A stretch of DNA of 64,000 nucleotides, taken from assembly GCA_038025085.1 (NCBI GenBank), contig CM076147.1, forward strand, positions 4,011,501 through 4,075,500, in the 5' to 3' direction. The stretch comes from Tetragonia tetragonoides. Lineage: Eukaryota; Streptophyta; Magnoliopsida; Caryophyllales; Aizoaceae. A program made the translations under genes and the position numbers. A model generated the notes under the pieces. It ran no database searches, was not told the DNA's origin, and was given only the letters and a program-made list of their open reading frames with translations. Shown piece by piece: positions 10,715-22,303 of this stretch; the stretch's first letter is position 1, and the number at the start of each line of letters is the position of its first letter.

Positions 10715-13712
10715 TTACACCACTCCCGAGGGAAGGCGGAGCACAAGCTGTCCACCAACAAGGCTGCAGACAAAATTATTAAAATCAGTCTCTTGTTAGA
10801 TTGTACCCACCGATCAAGAGAATTAACTGTCCAACACTCACCTCTTCACGTAGTAATAGCAGAAATCTGCTAATATAAAAGTTTGAACAACTTCTGAAAG
10901 CAGCACCATTGAAGGCCACAAACCATAGCCTAAAGCTGTCAGCAACCGACCCCGGGTATCCAACACCTACACAAAATGCACAATATTAATCCTACAAGAA
11001 TTGAATTGCGTATCGACACATTTAAAAAACCTGACTTGCGCATGCTAAAAACAAGAAACCCTATAGCTAAAACGTTAGCCCTGATCAGTTTGCAAGAGAA
11101 AAAACTCAATTTAAAAAACAAATGAGCTTTTTTTATGTACCGGAACTCACTGAAGTAAAAAGAATCAATTGAAGTTTCACATAATCACTCAGTCACATTT
11201 TAGGTTCTCATTTCTCATAGTACTACACACTTTACTCTCATCCACCACCTCCTTACATATTGATTGAGCAGTCTGTAAGAGGACCAAGACGTTACATATC
11301 TTCCATCAAATCCCCAGTCACCCAGAGCCAAAGAAGAAAAAAGAAGGGAAGGGATTTAGCAGAAAAAGAGACTCAAACCATCCAGTGGCATTCTATATTA
11401 TGGAGACCAAATTCATCCACATTCCACAATATATAAAATACGTGAACTCCAAACAGAAAACACCAAGGGAATAGAATACTCTCAACACGCATGTAGATAA
11501 TTGACAAATGTCTCTCTTCTTCTCCCACTCTCTCCTCTTCGATGTGTGATATTCTTTGCAAAATTGAAACTTTATCCCAATAACAATACATTTTTTGCTT
11601 TGGATGAGGATCCTCTCCAATACACAATTTTCCACATTTACACATTACACTTGTGGATACTTGGCACGTGTTACATCTTTTACTTTACCTTTTCTATTTG
11701 TACCTACTTAACACGTGTCATCCACAAGTGTAATGCGTAAATGCAGGAAACGGTGTATTGGAGTAGATCCTAATCCTTTTGCTTTTATCCACACAAGATG
11801 AACTTATTGACAACACAAGTGTAACGCGGAAAGAAATGCAAGAGACGATGTATTGGAGAGGATGCTAATACTTTTGCTTTTATTCACACAGGATGAACTG
11901 AGATAACAAGAGTCAATAATAATGCTATGCTTTACAACCGCCGCCTTACCGTGAAACCATTCCCACCACCTGCCTTGAGGATGAGGGTTTTACGGCTTGT
12001 ACATAGCCTTATCCCTAAGTACTAGTAAAAATGTTCCCCAGAGACCAGCGAAAAATATTTAGAAACTTCTCATTTTTGTGGTGTGTAAACATCATAAAAA
12101 GTATTAGTAATTATTGAGCAAGGAGAAAAGGAAAACAATAACAATAACGAAAAAGTAGTAAAGATATACTTTATATTAAGTAACATTTTTTTTTTTTTAG
12201 ACAACATGGGTATCTAGGGCTTTGCCAGACTAATCGCATGGGCCTTGAATCTAACGACTAGAAAAAACTCCAGTGGCCCACAGGAGGCTTGAACCTAGGA
12301 TATCTGGAACAAATCTCAGAGCTACTACTAGCTGAGCTACCCATTTAGGGTTTATTAATTCAAGTATATACATAGCCAAAATAGTTGTAAATGTGGAGAA
12401 AAGGGGACTGGCACATGGGGACAAAAAAACTGTAAAGTCAGTATATTCCTAGGTATGAAAGGCGCAAGTATTCAAGCAACAAAAGCCGAAACGCTGGAAG
12501 GCGAAGTCTCTAGTTAAAGTCAGCTAGACGAATCCTAATACGCCACATAATGCTGTGAGTTCAGTAAGCCAACAAGTAAAGACTTGATAGGCAGAGATGA
12601 CGAAGAACCAATGCTTGAAAGCCCCCTTTCGGGCAGCAATGGGTAATGAGTGAGGAAGGTACAGGGGTGGCGGAAATAGACGCATTAGCAAGGGCAAAGG
12701 CTATGATTATGGGAATTTTTACATACAGCAACGATGGCCTGGGGATACAGAAATCCAATTTCTTTTTCAACCACATGAGGCTTACGCTAAACTTTACGAT
12801 AGTCCAACATATTAAACCCCTTCCCACTCCCAAACTTAATTTTCCCCAGAAAGGAAGAGGTTATCAGAAACATAATACCAAGCCAAACCTATCACCCCGG
12901 AGCCTAAGCACACACTACACATTAAGTAGGACCTCGAACAACTTGCCATCGCATGACATTGACATTCTTTAAATAACTCACAAGTCACAACCCAAAAAAA
13001 AAAAAAGAGAGAACCAATACCCATTTAAAACCACGTGTACTCATCGACATTTATCGTTTAAAGAAACAAAAACATAAAAAGAGAGAGGGCGAGAAACAGA
13101 ATTGAGTAATTCAAAACAAAAGCAAACCAGGAAAAAAAAGGACATGAAAATGAGGAAACAAAATAGGGGATAAGGAAAGTAGAAAAGAGCAAGTAAAGAC
13201 TATGTCAAACAAGATGGAGTAGAAAAGAAAAAAGACAGAAGGAGAAGTTTAAAACAAAGCAAAGCAGAATGAGCCAGCAGAGCTTTATTGTTTTCAGTAA
13301 TGAACCTCTGAATTCCGTTAAGAATTTGTATCAAGAAAACTTTGTAGGCACTGCTTATCCTAGGGTCTTGCATGTGAACTAAAAAAGAATAAAAAAGGAG
13401 ATTTAGAATTCAAAATGTAAGGAAACCAGAAGCAAAAACTCAAAACAAGAAAAAAAGAAGAGGTAAAATGCGAAAGAAAATGAAAAACTAAGTTCAAGTG
13501 AAACTTCCATTTCAAAGCATGACAACAAAAACCCTTTCATTCCCTTTGCTAATTGAGAAAAGTTAAAGCTCCAAGAGCATGCGCAACACTGATCTGAATG
13601 TGGGTTGAAAAACCTATTATACTTGGATCAAATCAAAATAAAAAAAATATTAAGCGTTGAGGAGAATCTTGAGGCCGAGTCTTGGCTTGGTATCTAAAAA
13701 CAGAATTCCTAT

Positions 13713-13770
<58 letters not shown>

Positions 13771-16700
13771 CTTCAAGTGGGGGTGGGGGTGGGGGTGGGG
13801 GTGGGGTTGTGGGGGTGCTTCTCTCTCTTCAATTTGTAACTATTGTTAAATCTTTCATTTCTTTTTGTTTTCTGGTATTTTCAAATTGCTAAGATTTGAG
13901 CTGGGTTTATCACTGGGAGAAAAGGTACGTACGAGTTTTGGTCTGTGTTCCCGAATATTAAAAAAAAGCTGATGTGGCAAAGTCTACGTCTGTGATTGAG
14001 TATTGACATTGCACATGGCCTAATCACGAGGATGCAGGTTTATCTATATTGGTTTCACATGGCAGATACCTAAAGCAAAACAAGCATCAAACTGTTTGCG
14101 ATGTCGGGACTGGGGCTTCCCAGGGATTGAATCCCATTACGCCTCCTCTTCCGCACACCATAACACCCAGGGGTTTGGTCAACCCCTCCACCCCTAACAG
14201 AAGTGTTTGTGAAGCGTGAAGTTTGTAGACGAGCAAGAAAAACACTAGATGGTGTCAGTTCTACCAATCTTACAAAATTTTCATAGCATGCTATAATGAA
14301 TGATAGAATTCATCTTTGTTAAACCACTGCCTATTGTTGAGAACAACATCAAGCCTACGTTCTTAGATAAAAGAACCAAATATCTTCTCAGAACAGCCCT
14401 ATATTTTCAATAGAAGAATCAAACAGAACTCTAGAGATCTACTGCTGCTCAATACCTGAAGAACCCAATGTGCACAACTTAAGAACCTTGCAACTCCCAG
14501 GGCAAACACGTAATGAGCCGTGAATGGTTCAACAATCTGGAGAAAAAGAAGGAAGCAATATGTGAGAGATATGTCAAAATAAAATGCGATATATGAATAT
14601 GATGCCAGAAAAGCAAGGTAGCACGGATACGGAAACACGGACACGGGACGCGCCGATTCTTAAAGTCATGGAAACGCAGACACGGCAAAGAAAGCACCAA
14701 ATAATAAATATATTAAAGAAAACAAAAAATAATATTCCCACATATACTAATTGTGCCTTGAAAAAGAGTGAACAATGAAGATAGAGAGAGAGCTAGAAGA
14801 AATGTCGGCAGAATGGAGGAATTTTAGGGTTTAGAAAACATTTGAAAGAGAGAGAACCAGAAGAAGTGTCCACGCGTGTGCAAGGCGTGTCAAATGTCCA
14901 ATACGTTTGGACACGGGACACGGCACCCATATGGAGTGTCCATGCTTCCTTGCAGAAAAGTAAAAAGCATAACTTGACACATGTCATTTCATATAATAGT
15001 ACTTCTGAAAATACTCAGAACATTTTGTCATGTAGCTTCATGGCAATTGTGATTAGTGAGTCACTTAGCCGCCAGTTTCCATACTTTTTCTTAAAACAAA
15101 GCGTGGTTCCTCATCTCACTTAGGTAAGAAGTTGACAAGTTATTGTCACAGGCTAATTACCCTACACCGGCGCTTTGCCTGCTAATTCCCCCATAGCCCC
15201 ACCCTTTGTGGGAATGAAACTAAAACGCACCATTTTCCCGATACAATGGCACACTTCTATGACAAAGTAAGTGATAAAACTATAGATATATATTGCAAGA
15301 CATCAGAGACAGCTAACAGAAGAAGTGGCCCTATACCTTTGTGTTCTGCATAACCCGTAGCTGTGGTAGCACTGAGACCGCCTCTAGATAAACACAGAAT
15401 GCCCAGCTGATCCTATTAACAATATAATGGACGGTTGAAGGATGAATAAGCAGAGATAATACCGCACAAGGCCCCACCTACATCCATAGTTAAAAATGCT
15501 AGAATGTCAGAAAGATAGCATAATGCAACAATTAATTTCCCTACGGCAAATAAACAGTAGTTTCACTGATATAAGGCTCTTTTATGTGGATAAAACAGAG
15601 GAGGAAAAAAAAAAGAAGGCAAAAGCAGATTGGAGCACTAGTTATCTGCAAAATTATAATGAATCTACAAGGAAAGATCCTATGTTCAGAGGCAGTGACG
15701 ATGCCAAGAAAAAATGAGCAATGTTTTCAATTTTACAGGTAATCTTTCATGGTTTAGCATATTAAGATGTCACCCCCAGCTTAATATGGTTGTCAACCTG
15801 ACAATTCGTAATCTCTTTGCATCCCCCATTACTGAATCCAGAAAACTTCCTAGGCATATATTTAGTTCTTTATAGCTAAGAGATCTCAAATTTGGCAGTA
15901 AACTTTCCTTTACATTCGTAAGAGTCAATTTTTTACACAATAACAACAAGAGCAGACAATAACATGAATATAGAAATTGGAAGAAGAATAAAAAGGGCAC
16001 GATGTAAAACCAAACACTGGACAAAAGCAAGAACGCGACAAAACATTTGAGCAAACCTTCAAGGAATAAGTGCTTTTAATTTTATATGCGAAGCAAACAA
16101 AAGCAATTATGAAACCTCTAAAACAAACAATCAGTGGATAGCCAGATCCTACATTGGAAGATCCAGCTCCTTCAGAAAAACAAAAGAGTAATAACAAGTA
16201 CAGATAAGAAGAAAAGTTAAGACGTCTCCCCCTCCTCCCGGATATACATAAGAAAATATATCTCAGAAAAGGAGACAAAATGGCCATTGTTACCGTAACG
16301 CAGCAAATTCACATAAACTGTTACAAGGGAAGCGAAACAAAATTTGGAGGACAAAGAAAGACATGGAAGACTTACGACATAGTAAATAGCAAAGTTGTCT
16401 TTCTCCTCCATATAGGTGGACTTCAATTTAAAACGAATCATATAAATAACCCAAAGGGTTGTCGCCAATGTAGCCGTATCAAGTAATGTGTGTATATCAT
16501 ATTCCATTACAAAGCTACAGTAGAGTCTAACAGCTAAAAATATAGCTGTAAGTTCCTGTGATTTGAGTGAAAGTCCTGCAATATTGATCCAATAAAGTCA
16601 GGCAAATTTACCAAGACGCATACAATTAAAGCAACTGACAGTTACCATATACATAAATTTATGATCTTTTAAGCACATTCAAGGCAACACATAAGACTGA

Positions 16701-17735
16701 ATTAAAGTTCTCCTCCCTACCATTGCTGCTTTTCTACTTTTTGTAATAAAAAAAATATAAATAAATCAGTGCTTCAAAGATATGTGCAGTGTCCCTTGAA
16801 TACTTAAGCTTAAGAGTTAAGATGGACCTTCCTTTTTTCCCTTTTTATTTCCCCTTTTTACAATAATTCTAAACCAATCCTCAGAAAATGCAAATAAGAC
16901 ACTTCCGTTCATACACATCCCCTCAAAACATCAAAATTTCACTCTGCTATTTCCATGACAACGGCAAAAAAATCATCATTAAAAGAAGAAAAAACAAGCA
17001 TTAAAAATTACCCTTTATATCATGACGTTTCAAATCCGAAGATAGGAAGCAAAATAAGCACAATGATCAAATTTAAATGCATACAAACCACAATCAAGAA
17101 TTGATCCTTTTTTTCTTTTTTCTTTTTCTTTTGAGCTCAATCAAAGACAGTCAAAGAAAAATCAAGCACTAAAAGTTATCCTTTATTACATAATGCTTTG
17201 AGCTTCGAAGGCAGGAAGCACAATGATCAGAATCAAATACAAACCACATCCAAAATTTGATCTTTGTTTTAGCTCAATCAAAATCATTTCACAAAAAAAG
17301 CACACTATGAATCAAAAATCCACCGAAAACCTCACCAGATCAAACATGCACAATTTCAAACCTTCCAAAAATTACAAAATTCTACACAAACCCTAACAAT
17401 CAACACGAAAACAAAACAAAACGATAGGAGCCAAAAACAAATCCCTAGAAATCGCAATTATCTCGAGAGAAAGGAGAACGGGGAGAGAAATGACTAATTG
17501 ATAGCATACCAGCGCAAGTCTTCTCCTTGGTGAGCTTATAAATGAGGACGGCAATACCAATAGCGTGAACAGCTTCAGCAGCAACAAAGAGATTATCATG
17601 ATCGTGAACCACCATGCGAAGGAAAACAAGAGCCGCCATGCCAGCAACCACCGCAAGAAACGCCTTGACCTTTGGTGGTTGCCGGCGTATCCATAGTCTT
17701 ACCGCGTGTATTGAGCTTTTCCCTCCTCCCTTCAT
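10715..17735 (-). CDS. ERD2-like (ER lumen protein-retaining receptor family) protein, six exons
   Basis: Exons: 17735-17510, 16575-16376, 15477-15337, 14536-14456, 10966-10842 and 10763-10715. All junctions are GT-AG and the phases (1,0,0,0,2) join into 822 nt, 273 aa, the usual size for plant ERD2-like proteins. It starts MKGGGKSSIHAV and ends RLPSGVV. Family marks include RRQPPKVKAFLAVVAGM, VHDHDNLFVAAEAVH, the LSLKSQELTAIFLAVR core of the ER-retention-receptor fold, MEYDIHTLLD, FCVYLEAVSVLPQLRVMQ, EPFTAHYVFALG and ADFCYYYVKS. The N-terminal extension before the receptor core marks the plant ERD2-like subgroup rather than canonical ERD2. A polytopic Golgi/ER membrane protein is expected; K/HDEL binding is not assured for this subgroup. 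Intron 4 (10967-14455) is unusually long and carries a SINE, a MITE and (GA)n. Confidence 0.93.
11606..11772. mobile_element. Short-TIR MITE in intron 4 of the ERD2-like gene
   Basis: Ends are inverted: ggatcctctccaatacac on the left, and gtgtattggagtagatcc on the right, which reads as the same motif on the other strand. A second partial copy follows at about 11815-11870 with cgatgtattggagaggat. A similarly built element with ggatcctctccatttacc ends is in the ankyrin gene intron near 47628-47767. Boundaries are approximate and no clear TSD was seen. Confidence 0.6.
12185..12350 (-). mobile_element. tRNA-derived SINE in intron 4 of the ERD2-like gene
   Basis: On the minus strand the unit begins with tRNA-like sequence: an A-box region gggtagctcagctagtag, then the B-box ggttcaagcct about 45 nt later, a tRNA-unrelated body, and a poly-A tail seen as 14 T at 12185-12198. 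This is the classic pol III SINE layout. It lies in the same orientation as the host gene. The target-site duplication is not clear. Confidence 0.75.
13715..13817. repeat. (GA)n microsatellite next to a (GGGGGT)n G-rich tract
   Basis: About 25 AG units (13715-13765) are followed by four to five GGGGGT-like units (about 13778-13817). The plus strand G-runs meet the G-quadruplex rule of four runs of at least three G with short loops. Both lie in intron 4 of the minus-strand ERD2-like gene, so the transcript carries (CT)n and C-rich sequence. Confidence 0.9.
14614..14952. mobile_element. hAT-like MITE in intron 3 of the ERD2-like gene, 339 bp
   Basis: The ends are inverted: caaggtagcacggatac on the left and, reverse-complemented, caaggaagcatggacac on the right. 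The element is bounded by a perfect 8-bp duplication cagaaaag (14606-14613 and 14953-14960), the TSD length of hAT transposons. No transposase frame is present. Confidence 0.85.
16970..17290. repeat. Diverged tandem duplication of about 155 bp in intron 1 of the ERD2-like gene
   Basis: Two successive segments (about 16975-17135 and 17136-17290) share the ordered words caagca-t/c-taaaa, cctttat, gaagcacaatgatca, atacaaaccaca, tttgatc and agctcaatcaaa. The order is collinear but many substitutions separate them, so this is an old local duplication. Confidence 0.6.
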
Positions 17736-17765
17736 GATTCTCTCTCTCTCTCTCTCTCTCCCTCT
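17736..17765 (-). promoter_or_regulatory. (GA)n tract in the 5'UTR of the ERD2-like gene
   Basis: Directly upstream of the start codon the minus strand carries about 12 GA units (seen as CT on the plus strand at 17740-17762). GA/CT tracts are frequent in plant 5'UTRs and core promoters. No clear TATA box was found upstream before the foldback at 17965. Confidence 0.5.
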
Positions 17766-17964
17766 CTTCTGGTTTGTGTGTAGTGCGATGAGTGTTGCGA
17801 AATTTTTGTTTGTGTATGTGTGATGGAAGAAAAGTGTTGAAAATTGGGGGAATTTGGAAAGACAAAAAAAAGGTCAAAATAAACGAAAGGGAATTAAGGA
17901 AGAGAAAGTCGTTGGAGAGAGAGAGAGTCTGGTGACCGGTTTTGATTTTATGGCGTTTTTTTAA

Positions 17965-18251
17965 GGGTGTTACTAAATACCGCCCCCTTTTTACTAGCTA
18001 TCGCCCCCAATTTCCAATTTTACCCTCACCCCTTTTCCTCAGTCACTCTCACTCATCCCCTCTTCCTCACTCACTCTCACTCATCCTCTCTTCCTCACTC
18101 ACTCTCACTCATCCTCACCACCACACCATCACACCGGCAACCACCACCACTCACGGCACAACCACCACCGGTAAATTTTTTTTTGCGCATTTTTTTTGCA
18201 CAGTCGTCTGAAATTTTCGACTCACCCTTTCAGACGACTGTGCAAAAAAAA

Positions 18252-18320
<69 letters not shown>

Positions 18321-18464
18321 TATTGTTATTATTATTAATATTATTATTTATTGTTATTATTACTGATTATTGTTTAATTAATTAAAAATGTGAAATGGTA
18401 GAGGGGAGGAGCCGGTAAATCGGTGCCGAGCTAGTTCACATTTTTAATTAATTAAACAATAATC

Positions 18465-18503
<39 letters not shown>

Positions 18504-18979
18504 TAATAATAACAATAAATAATAATAATAATAATAATAATAATAATTTTTTTTTTTTTGCACAGTCGTCTGAAATTTTCGACTCACCCTTGGGTGAGTT
18601 GTCTGCTAGAGGCGACTCACCCTTGGGTGAGTCGGAAATTTCAGACGACTCACCCAGACGACTCACCCAAGGGTGAGTCGTCTGAAATTTCCGACTCACC
18701 CAAGGGTGAGTCGAAAATTTCAGACGACTGTGCAAAAAAAATGCGCAAAAAAAAAATTACCGGTGGTGGTTGTGCCGTGAGTGGTGGTGGTTGCCGGTGT
18801 GATGGTGTGGTGGTGAGGATGAGTGAGAGTGAGTGAGGAAGAGAGGATGAGTGAGAGTGAGTGAGGAAGAGAGGATGAGTGAGAGTGAGTGAGAGTGAGT
18901 GAGGAAAAGGGGGGAGGATAAAATTGAAAATTGGGGAGGCGGTAGCTAGTAAAAAGGGGCGATATTTAGCAATTCACTT
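17965..18979. mobile_element. 1-kb foldback/MULE-like element upstream of the ERD2-like gene
   Basis: Left arm from 17965 (gtgttactaaataccgcc) and right arm ending at 18979 (complement reads gtgaattgctaaatatcg) are long inverted copies. Both contain actagct, caattttaccc-like words and arrays of the ctcactcactctcactcatcc type. Inside are (TTA)n (18253-18320), (TAA)n (about 18466-18546), and a cluster of gactcaccc and gggtgagtc blocks (18576-18720) flanked by cagtcgtctgaaa and tttcagacgactg. The whole unit could fold into one hairpin with its centre near 18410. Flanks are T-rich on both sides and a clean TSD is not visible. No transposase. It begins 230 bp upstream of the ERD2-like ATG. Confidence 0.8.
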
Positions 18980-18985
18980 TTTGAT

Positions 18986-19450
18986 TAAGGGCGAGGAACG
19001 GTGAGTGTGGTGCTGGTGGAACTAAAGAGGGGAGTTTCTAAATGAGACAAGGAATTGAAGGATGAGGTATGGTGAATTGGTGATGGTAATTGGTAATAGG
19101 TAAAGATGCACGTGTTCATTTGAGTGGTGGTGGGAATAATTTTTTTTATTTTATTGATTTGAATTAATCTTCACATTTTTGATGTATTCTTTCTTGTAGA
19201 TGAGAAAATTGATATGTTGTACCCGTATTTGTGAAGAAAAGTTTGCTACTTAACTAATAATATGTCAGGATACATTATAATTATCTTTATACTGTTATGG
19301 TAAAAAAAATATTACGAGAGTGTTGGATAAACCTAATTTCAATGTTCTTTTTCACCAAAAAAAAGAAAATAGAACTAGTTTGAGTATCTTCTTTTCGACC
19401 ATAAACGTTGGAATCGTCCTTAAAACTTTTCTTGTATCATCTTTTTGGTT
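18986..19450. other. Non-coding, AT-rich spacer
   Basis: No gene or repeat structure was recognised apart from short A/T runs. Confidence 0.5.
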
Positions 19451-19454
19451 TGGT

Positions 19455-19655
19455 AAAAAGGAACTTCCTTCTTCCTTTGGCGTGGCTTAAGGGAACCTTC
19501 TAATGCACGGTCTCAGGTATAGGTGCTTCAGCGTGGCTAAAGGGAACCTCCTAATGCACTGTCTCAGGTATAGGTGCTTCATAGGAGGTTTGAACCCATG
19601 ACCTGATGTATAAGTTGTAACTTGTTTACCAATGAGTCAACCACCTCTTAGGTTT
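19455..19655 (-). mobile_element. tRNA-derived SINE with duplicated 51-bp 3' segment
   Basis: On the minus strand a tRNA-like head (tggttgactcattggtaaac as A-box region, then ggttcaaacct as B-box) is followed by a body in which a 51-bp unit is present twice (19480-19530 and 19531-19581, about 94% identical). The head is typical of plant SINEs. The tandem body suggests an internal duplication after or during retrotransposition. The exact 3' edge is uncertain. Confidence 0.65.
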
Positions 19656-20513
19656 TCTTAGATCATTTTAATTTTATTATGTTATTGTTGCGTCATACGT
19701 AATTGTACAAAATATTAGCTAAGTGTATCAGGGGTGAACTTAGACCGAAGCACTCGGGCACTCAATTTTCAGGAAATTTTTGATAAAATATCCTACTTTT
19801 TGAAATTTTTACTATAAAACACCCTAATAATTTAACTTTGCACCCTATTACTAGTTTAATGAATCTGCCACTGACAACTATCAATATCGATCGGCTAGCT
19901 ACACAACTATGATGTGTCAGCCAACATTAAATAAGCTACGAGTATTGTTTTTATTTTTTTCGTAATATATATAAGCTATTACCTTTAAATAACTATTAGC
20001 TAGTTTCACGATTACTTGCCACAAACATAGTCATAATTTGAATTTGTGTTCGAGTTGAGTTCTTATTTATTTATTCCGATACAAATATATATTCACAACT
20101 TTACATGCATACACAAAAATAGATAGCTTTGTAAATGAGTGTTTACGAATGGCTACACTAAATAAAAAATAATCATCCCTATGGGTTCTAAACATAATAC
20201 TCCTGAATTGTTTGATGAATAAAATTAACCAAAGTTTATATTTCCTTTATTCCCCTTTGGAATTGTATTCTTGGAGATGTTCAAATAAAGGCAGTTCAAT
20301 TAGATCAATCAGTAGCACCCTAAAGCAATGCAGGTTAGATTGATGGGGTTGGTTGGCCAACATTTGGTTAGAGTTCAGTGGGTTTAAGCCATTGTCTCTA
20401 CTCTCTAGCATTAATCTGTTTTATGCCCTACCAGGCTTGGTTTGCCAGCGTGGCTTGGTTTGTCCAACTCCATTGCCCTACCAAGCAATGCACCAGTAAT
20501 GTCTAGTATACCA
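19656..20513. other. AT-rich intergenic DNA
   Basis: No gene recognised. Around 19735-19870 there is a sequence of the ggggtgaacttagaccgaag type that often marks edges of plant TEs, but no partner end was found. Two tggcttggtttg words lie near 20430-20465. Confidence 0.5.
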
Positions 20514-20522
20514 TTATTATTA

Positions 20523-22256
20523 GGATTTTTTATTGAAAAATACCCTTCGTTTTTACATTTTTTGTGAGAAACTACCTTACTTTGTTAAATTTGTGGGGAA
20601 CTACCTTCCATTCTTTTTTGTCAAACACTACCATTTGACAGAATTTCGTGTAATGGGGTTAACTTTGCTAATAAAAGACCTTTTTGCCTCTCACTTAAGT
20701 ATGTTGACTGAACTCAAATTCATTTCTCTCTCTTTGACTCCCTTTTATTTTCTCTCGCTTTTGTTTTCTTATCTCACTTTCTCTGTCCTCTTAGCTGCTC
20801 TCTTTCTCTCTGCTCTTCCTCGATTTTTTTTGTCGCTGCTCTCTCACCTCTTTCTCTCTGACCTATTTCTCTCTGCTCTTTCATCACTTAATATTTGTGC
20901 TCGTCATTGCAGTGCTCGAATCACCCAAGTAGAAATCTTCCTTTTCATCCTTAATTTATTGTTTCCCCAAATTCTAGGTTCATGTCAAGATGAAAAGGAA
21001 GATTTTTACCTAGGTGATTCTCATATTCCCTCTTTACCTTTCACCTCCGTATCAACTTTATGTGATATTCTCATATTCCCTCTTTACCAAAACAATGTTA
21101 ATTAATTAGGAAGAATGTCATATTTATGAGAAAACAGTTCAATAGATGACTACCCCATACCCTTAAATAATTTCCCAATCAATTTAACCTACTCTTTTCT
21201 ACCTTACCACAAGTGAAAGACACATGTTTTCCTAATTTTGATCCCAGTACATAAAGTGACATTCTTTTCTTATCAAGATAGTAGATCTATTATAAAGGGA
21301 CTCAACATATCATGGGAAAAAGGCTACAGGAAGGTTTGTATTGAGACTGACTCGGAAGTTGCAGTGCTTCTACGCAATCAAGTAAGTCTGAACAATCCCA
21401 ATAGGGGGACCCTTGAAAAAGGACAGGAACTTCTTCAGCGACAGTGGGATACTTGTATTCTACACACATATCGTGAAGGAAACCGTGCAGCGGATTGGTT
21501 TGCGAATTATGGCATTCAACTACCGCTGGGACTCCATATCTTTGATACTCCACCTACTGGTGTTATTAACATCCTTAAGGATGATGTGTTAGGAATTTCT
21601 TTTTCTAGAATGACTATCATGTAATGGGTTTAGCCTCTTTTGTACCTAAAAAAAGATAGTAGATCTATTCATCTCCAACATTTCAACATCCAACAACTTT
21701 AATTTCTTTTTCGTTTTTTTTTAGTTTAACCTCATCAATTCATCACTATACATCAATGCATAGTTAACACGAAACCCAACCCAAGTCATAAAGAGTAACT
21801 TCAACAAATACCCACAAAATTTCAAACCACAATTCACCATGATGAAAACATATTAGCGAAAAACAGAAAACCCATCACGCAATATCAAAGAGAAACAAAA
21901 TAAGAAAAAAGGATATTAATCAATCGAATTCTATCAAAATATAATTAGAATAGATGTGAGAGACATATTAATTACTTACTAGATGGGCTTTAGATTCTGC
22001 AAGGGGGGGGGGGAATAAGGGGGGATAAAAGAGGGGTCGGAGGGAAATGAATTTGAGTTCAGTCAACATATTTAAGTGAAGGGCAATAAGGTTTTTTACT
22101 AGCAACGTTAACCCCGTTACACAAAATTCTGTCAAATGGTAGTCTTTGACAAAAAATAATTGAAATGTAGGTAGTTTTCCACAAATTTAGGAAGGTAAGT
22201 TAGGTGGTTTCCCACAAAAAAATATAAAAACGAAGGTAGTTTCCAACAAAAAATCC
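20523..22256. mobile_element. Non-autonomous MULE with long TIRs, 1734 bp
   Basis: A perfect 9-bp target duplication ttattatta flanks the element (20514-20522 and 22257-22265), the Mutator signature. TIRs of more than 200 bp start ggattttttattgaaa and share ordered words such as actaccatttgacag, ggggttaacttt and tcaaattcatttc in inverted order. The interior contains a small foldback (about 20922-21022) and a nested LINE fragment (21292-21652). No MURA transposase frame was found, so it would need a transposase in trans. It shares end sequence and internal words with the element at 54664-56155. Confidence 0.9.
21292..21652 (+). mobile_element. 5'-truncated LINE carrying an RNase H fragment, nested in a MULE
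   Basis: The insert is flanked by a perfect 17-bp duplication aagatagtagatctatt (21275-21291 and 21653-21669) and ends in a short A run, both marks of target-primed LINE insertion. Its open frame (through 21624) reads as the C-terminal half of a plant LINE RNase H: GLNISWEKGYRKV, ETDSEVAVLL, then HTYREGNRAADWFANYG, and ends at a TAA stop. It was inserted after the surrounding MULE. Confidence 0.88.
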
Positions 22257-22303
22257 TTATTATTATATGGCATTGTCCTTCACACCACATCTTATTATAA
22301 AAT

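Noticed and set aside
12185..12350. tRNA gene
   Set aside because: A- and B-box-like words are present, but there is no cloverleaf with acceptor stem and the unit ends in poly-A, as in a SINE. The same applies to 19455-19655 and 61911-62105.
18576..18720. CRISPR-like spaced repeats
   Set aside because: The blocks alternate in orientation within a plant foldback element and have no uniform spacers; CRISPR arrays do not occur in plant nuclei.
17967..18836. Several open frames with poly-Ile or repeated SPKGES text
   Set aside because: These are translations of (TTA)n and the inverted gggtgagtc blocks.
20533..21105. 190-aa Leu/Ser/Phe-rich open frame
   Set aside because: It runs through the MULE TIR and a CT-rich stretch; the composition comes from ctctct sequence and no domain is seen.
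21238..21624. Host RNase H-like gene
   Set aside because: It is bounded by a LINE-type TSD and A tail and lacks the N-terminal half of the domain.
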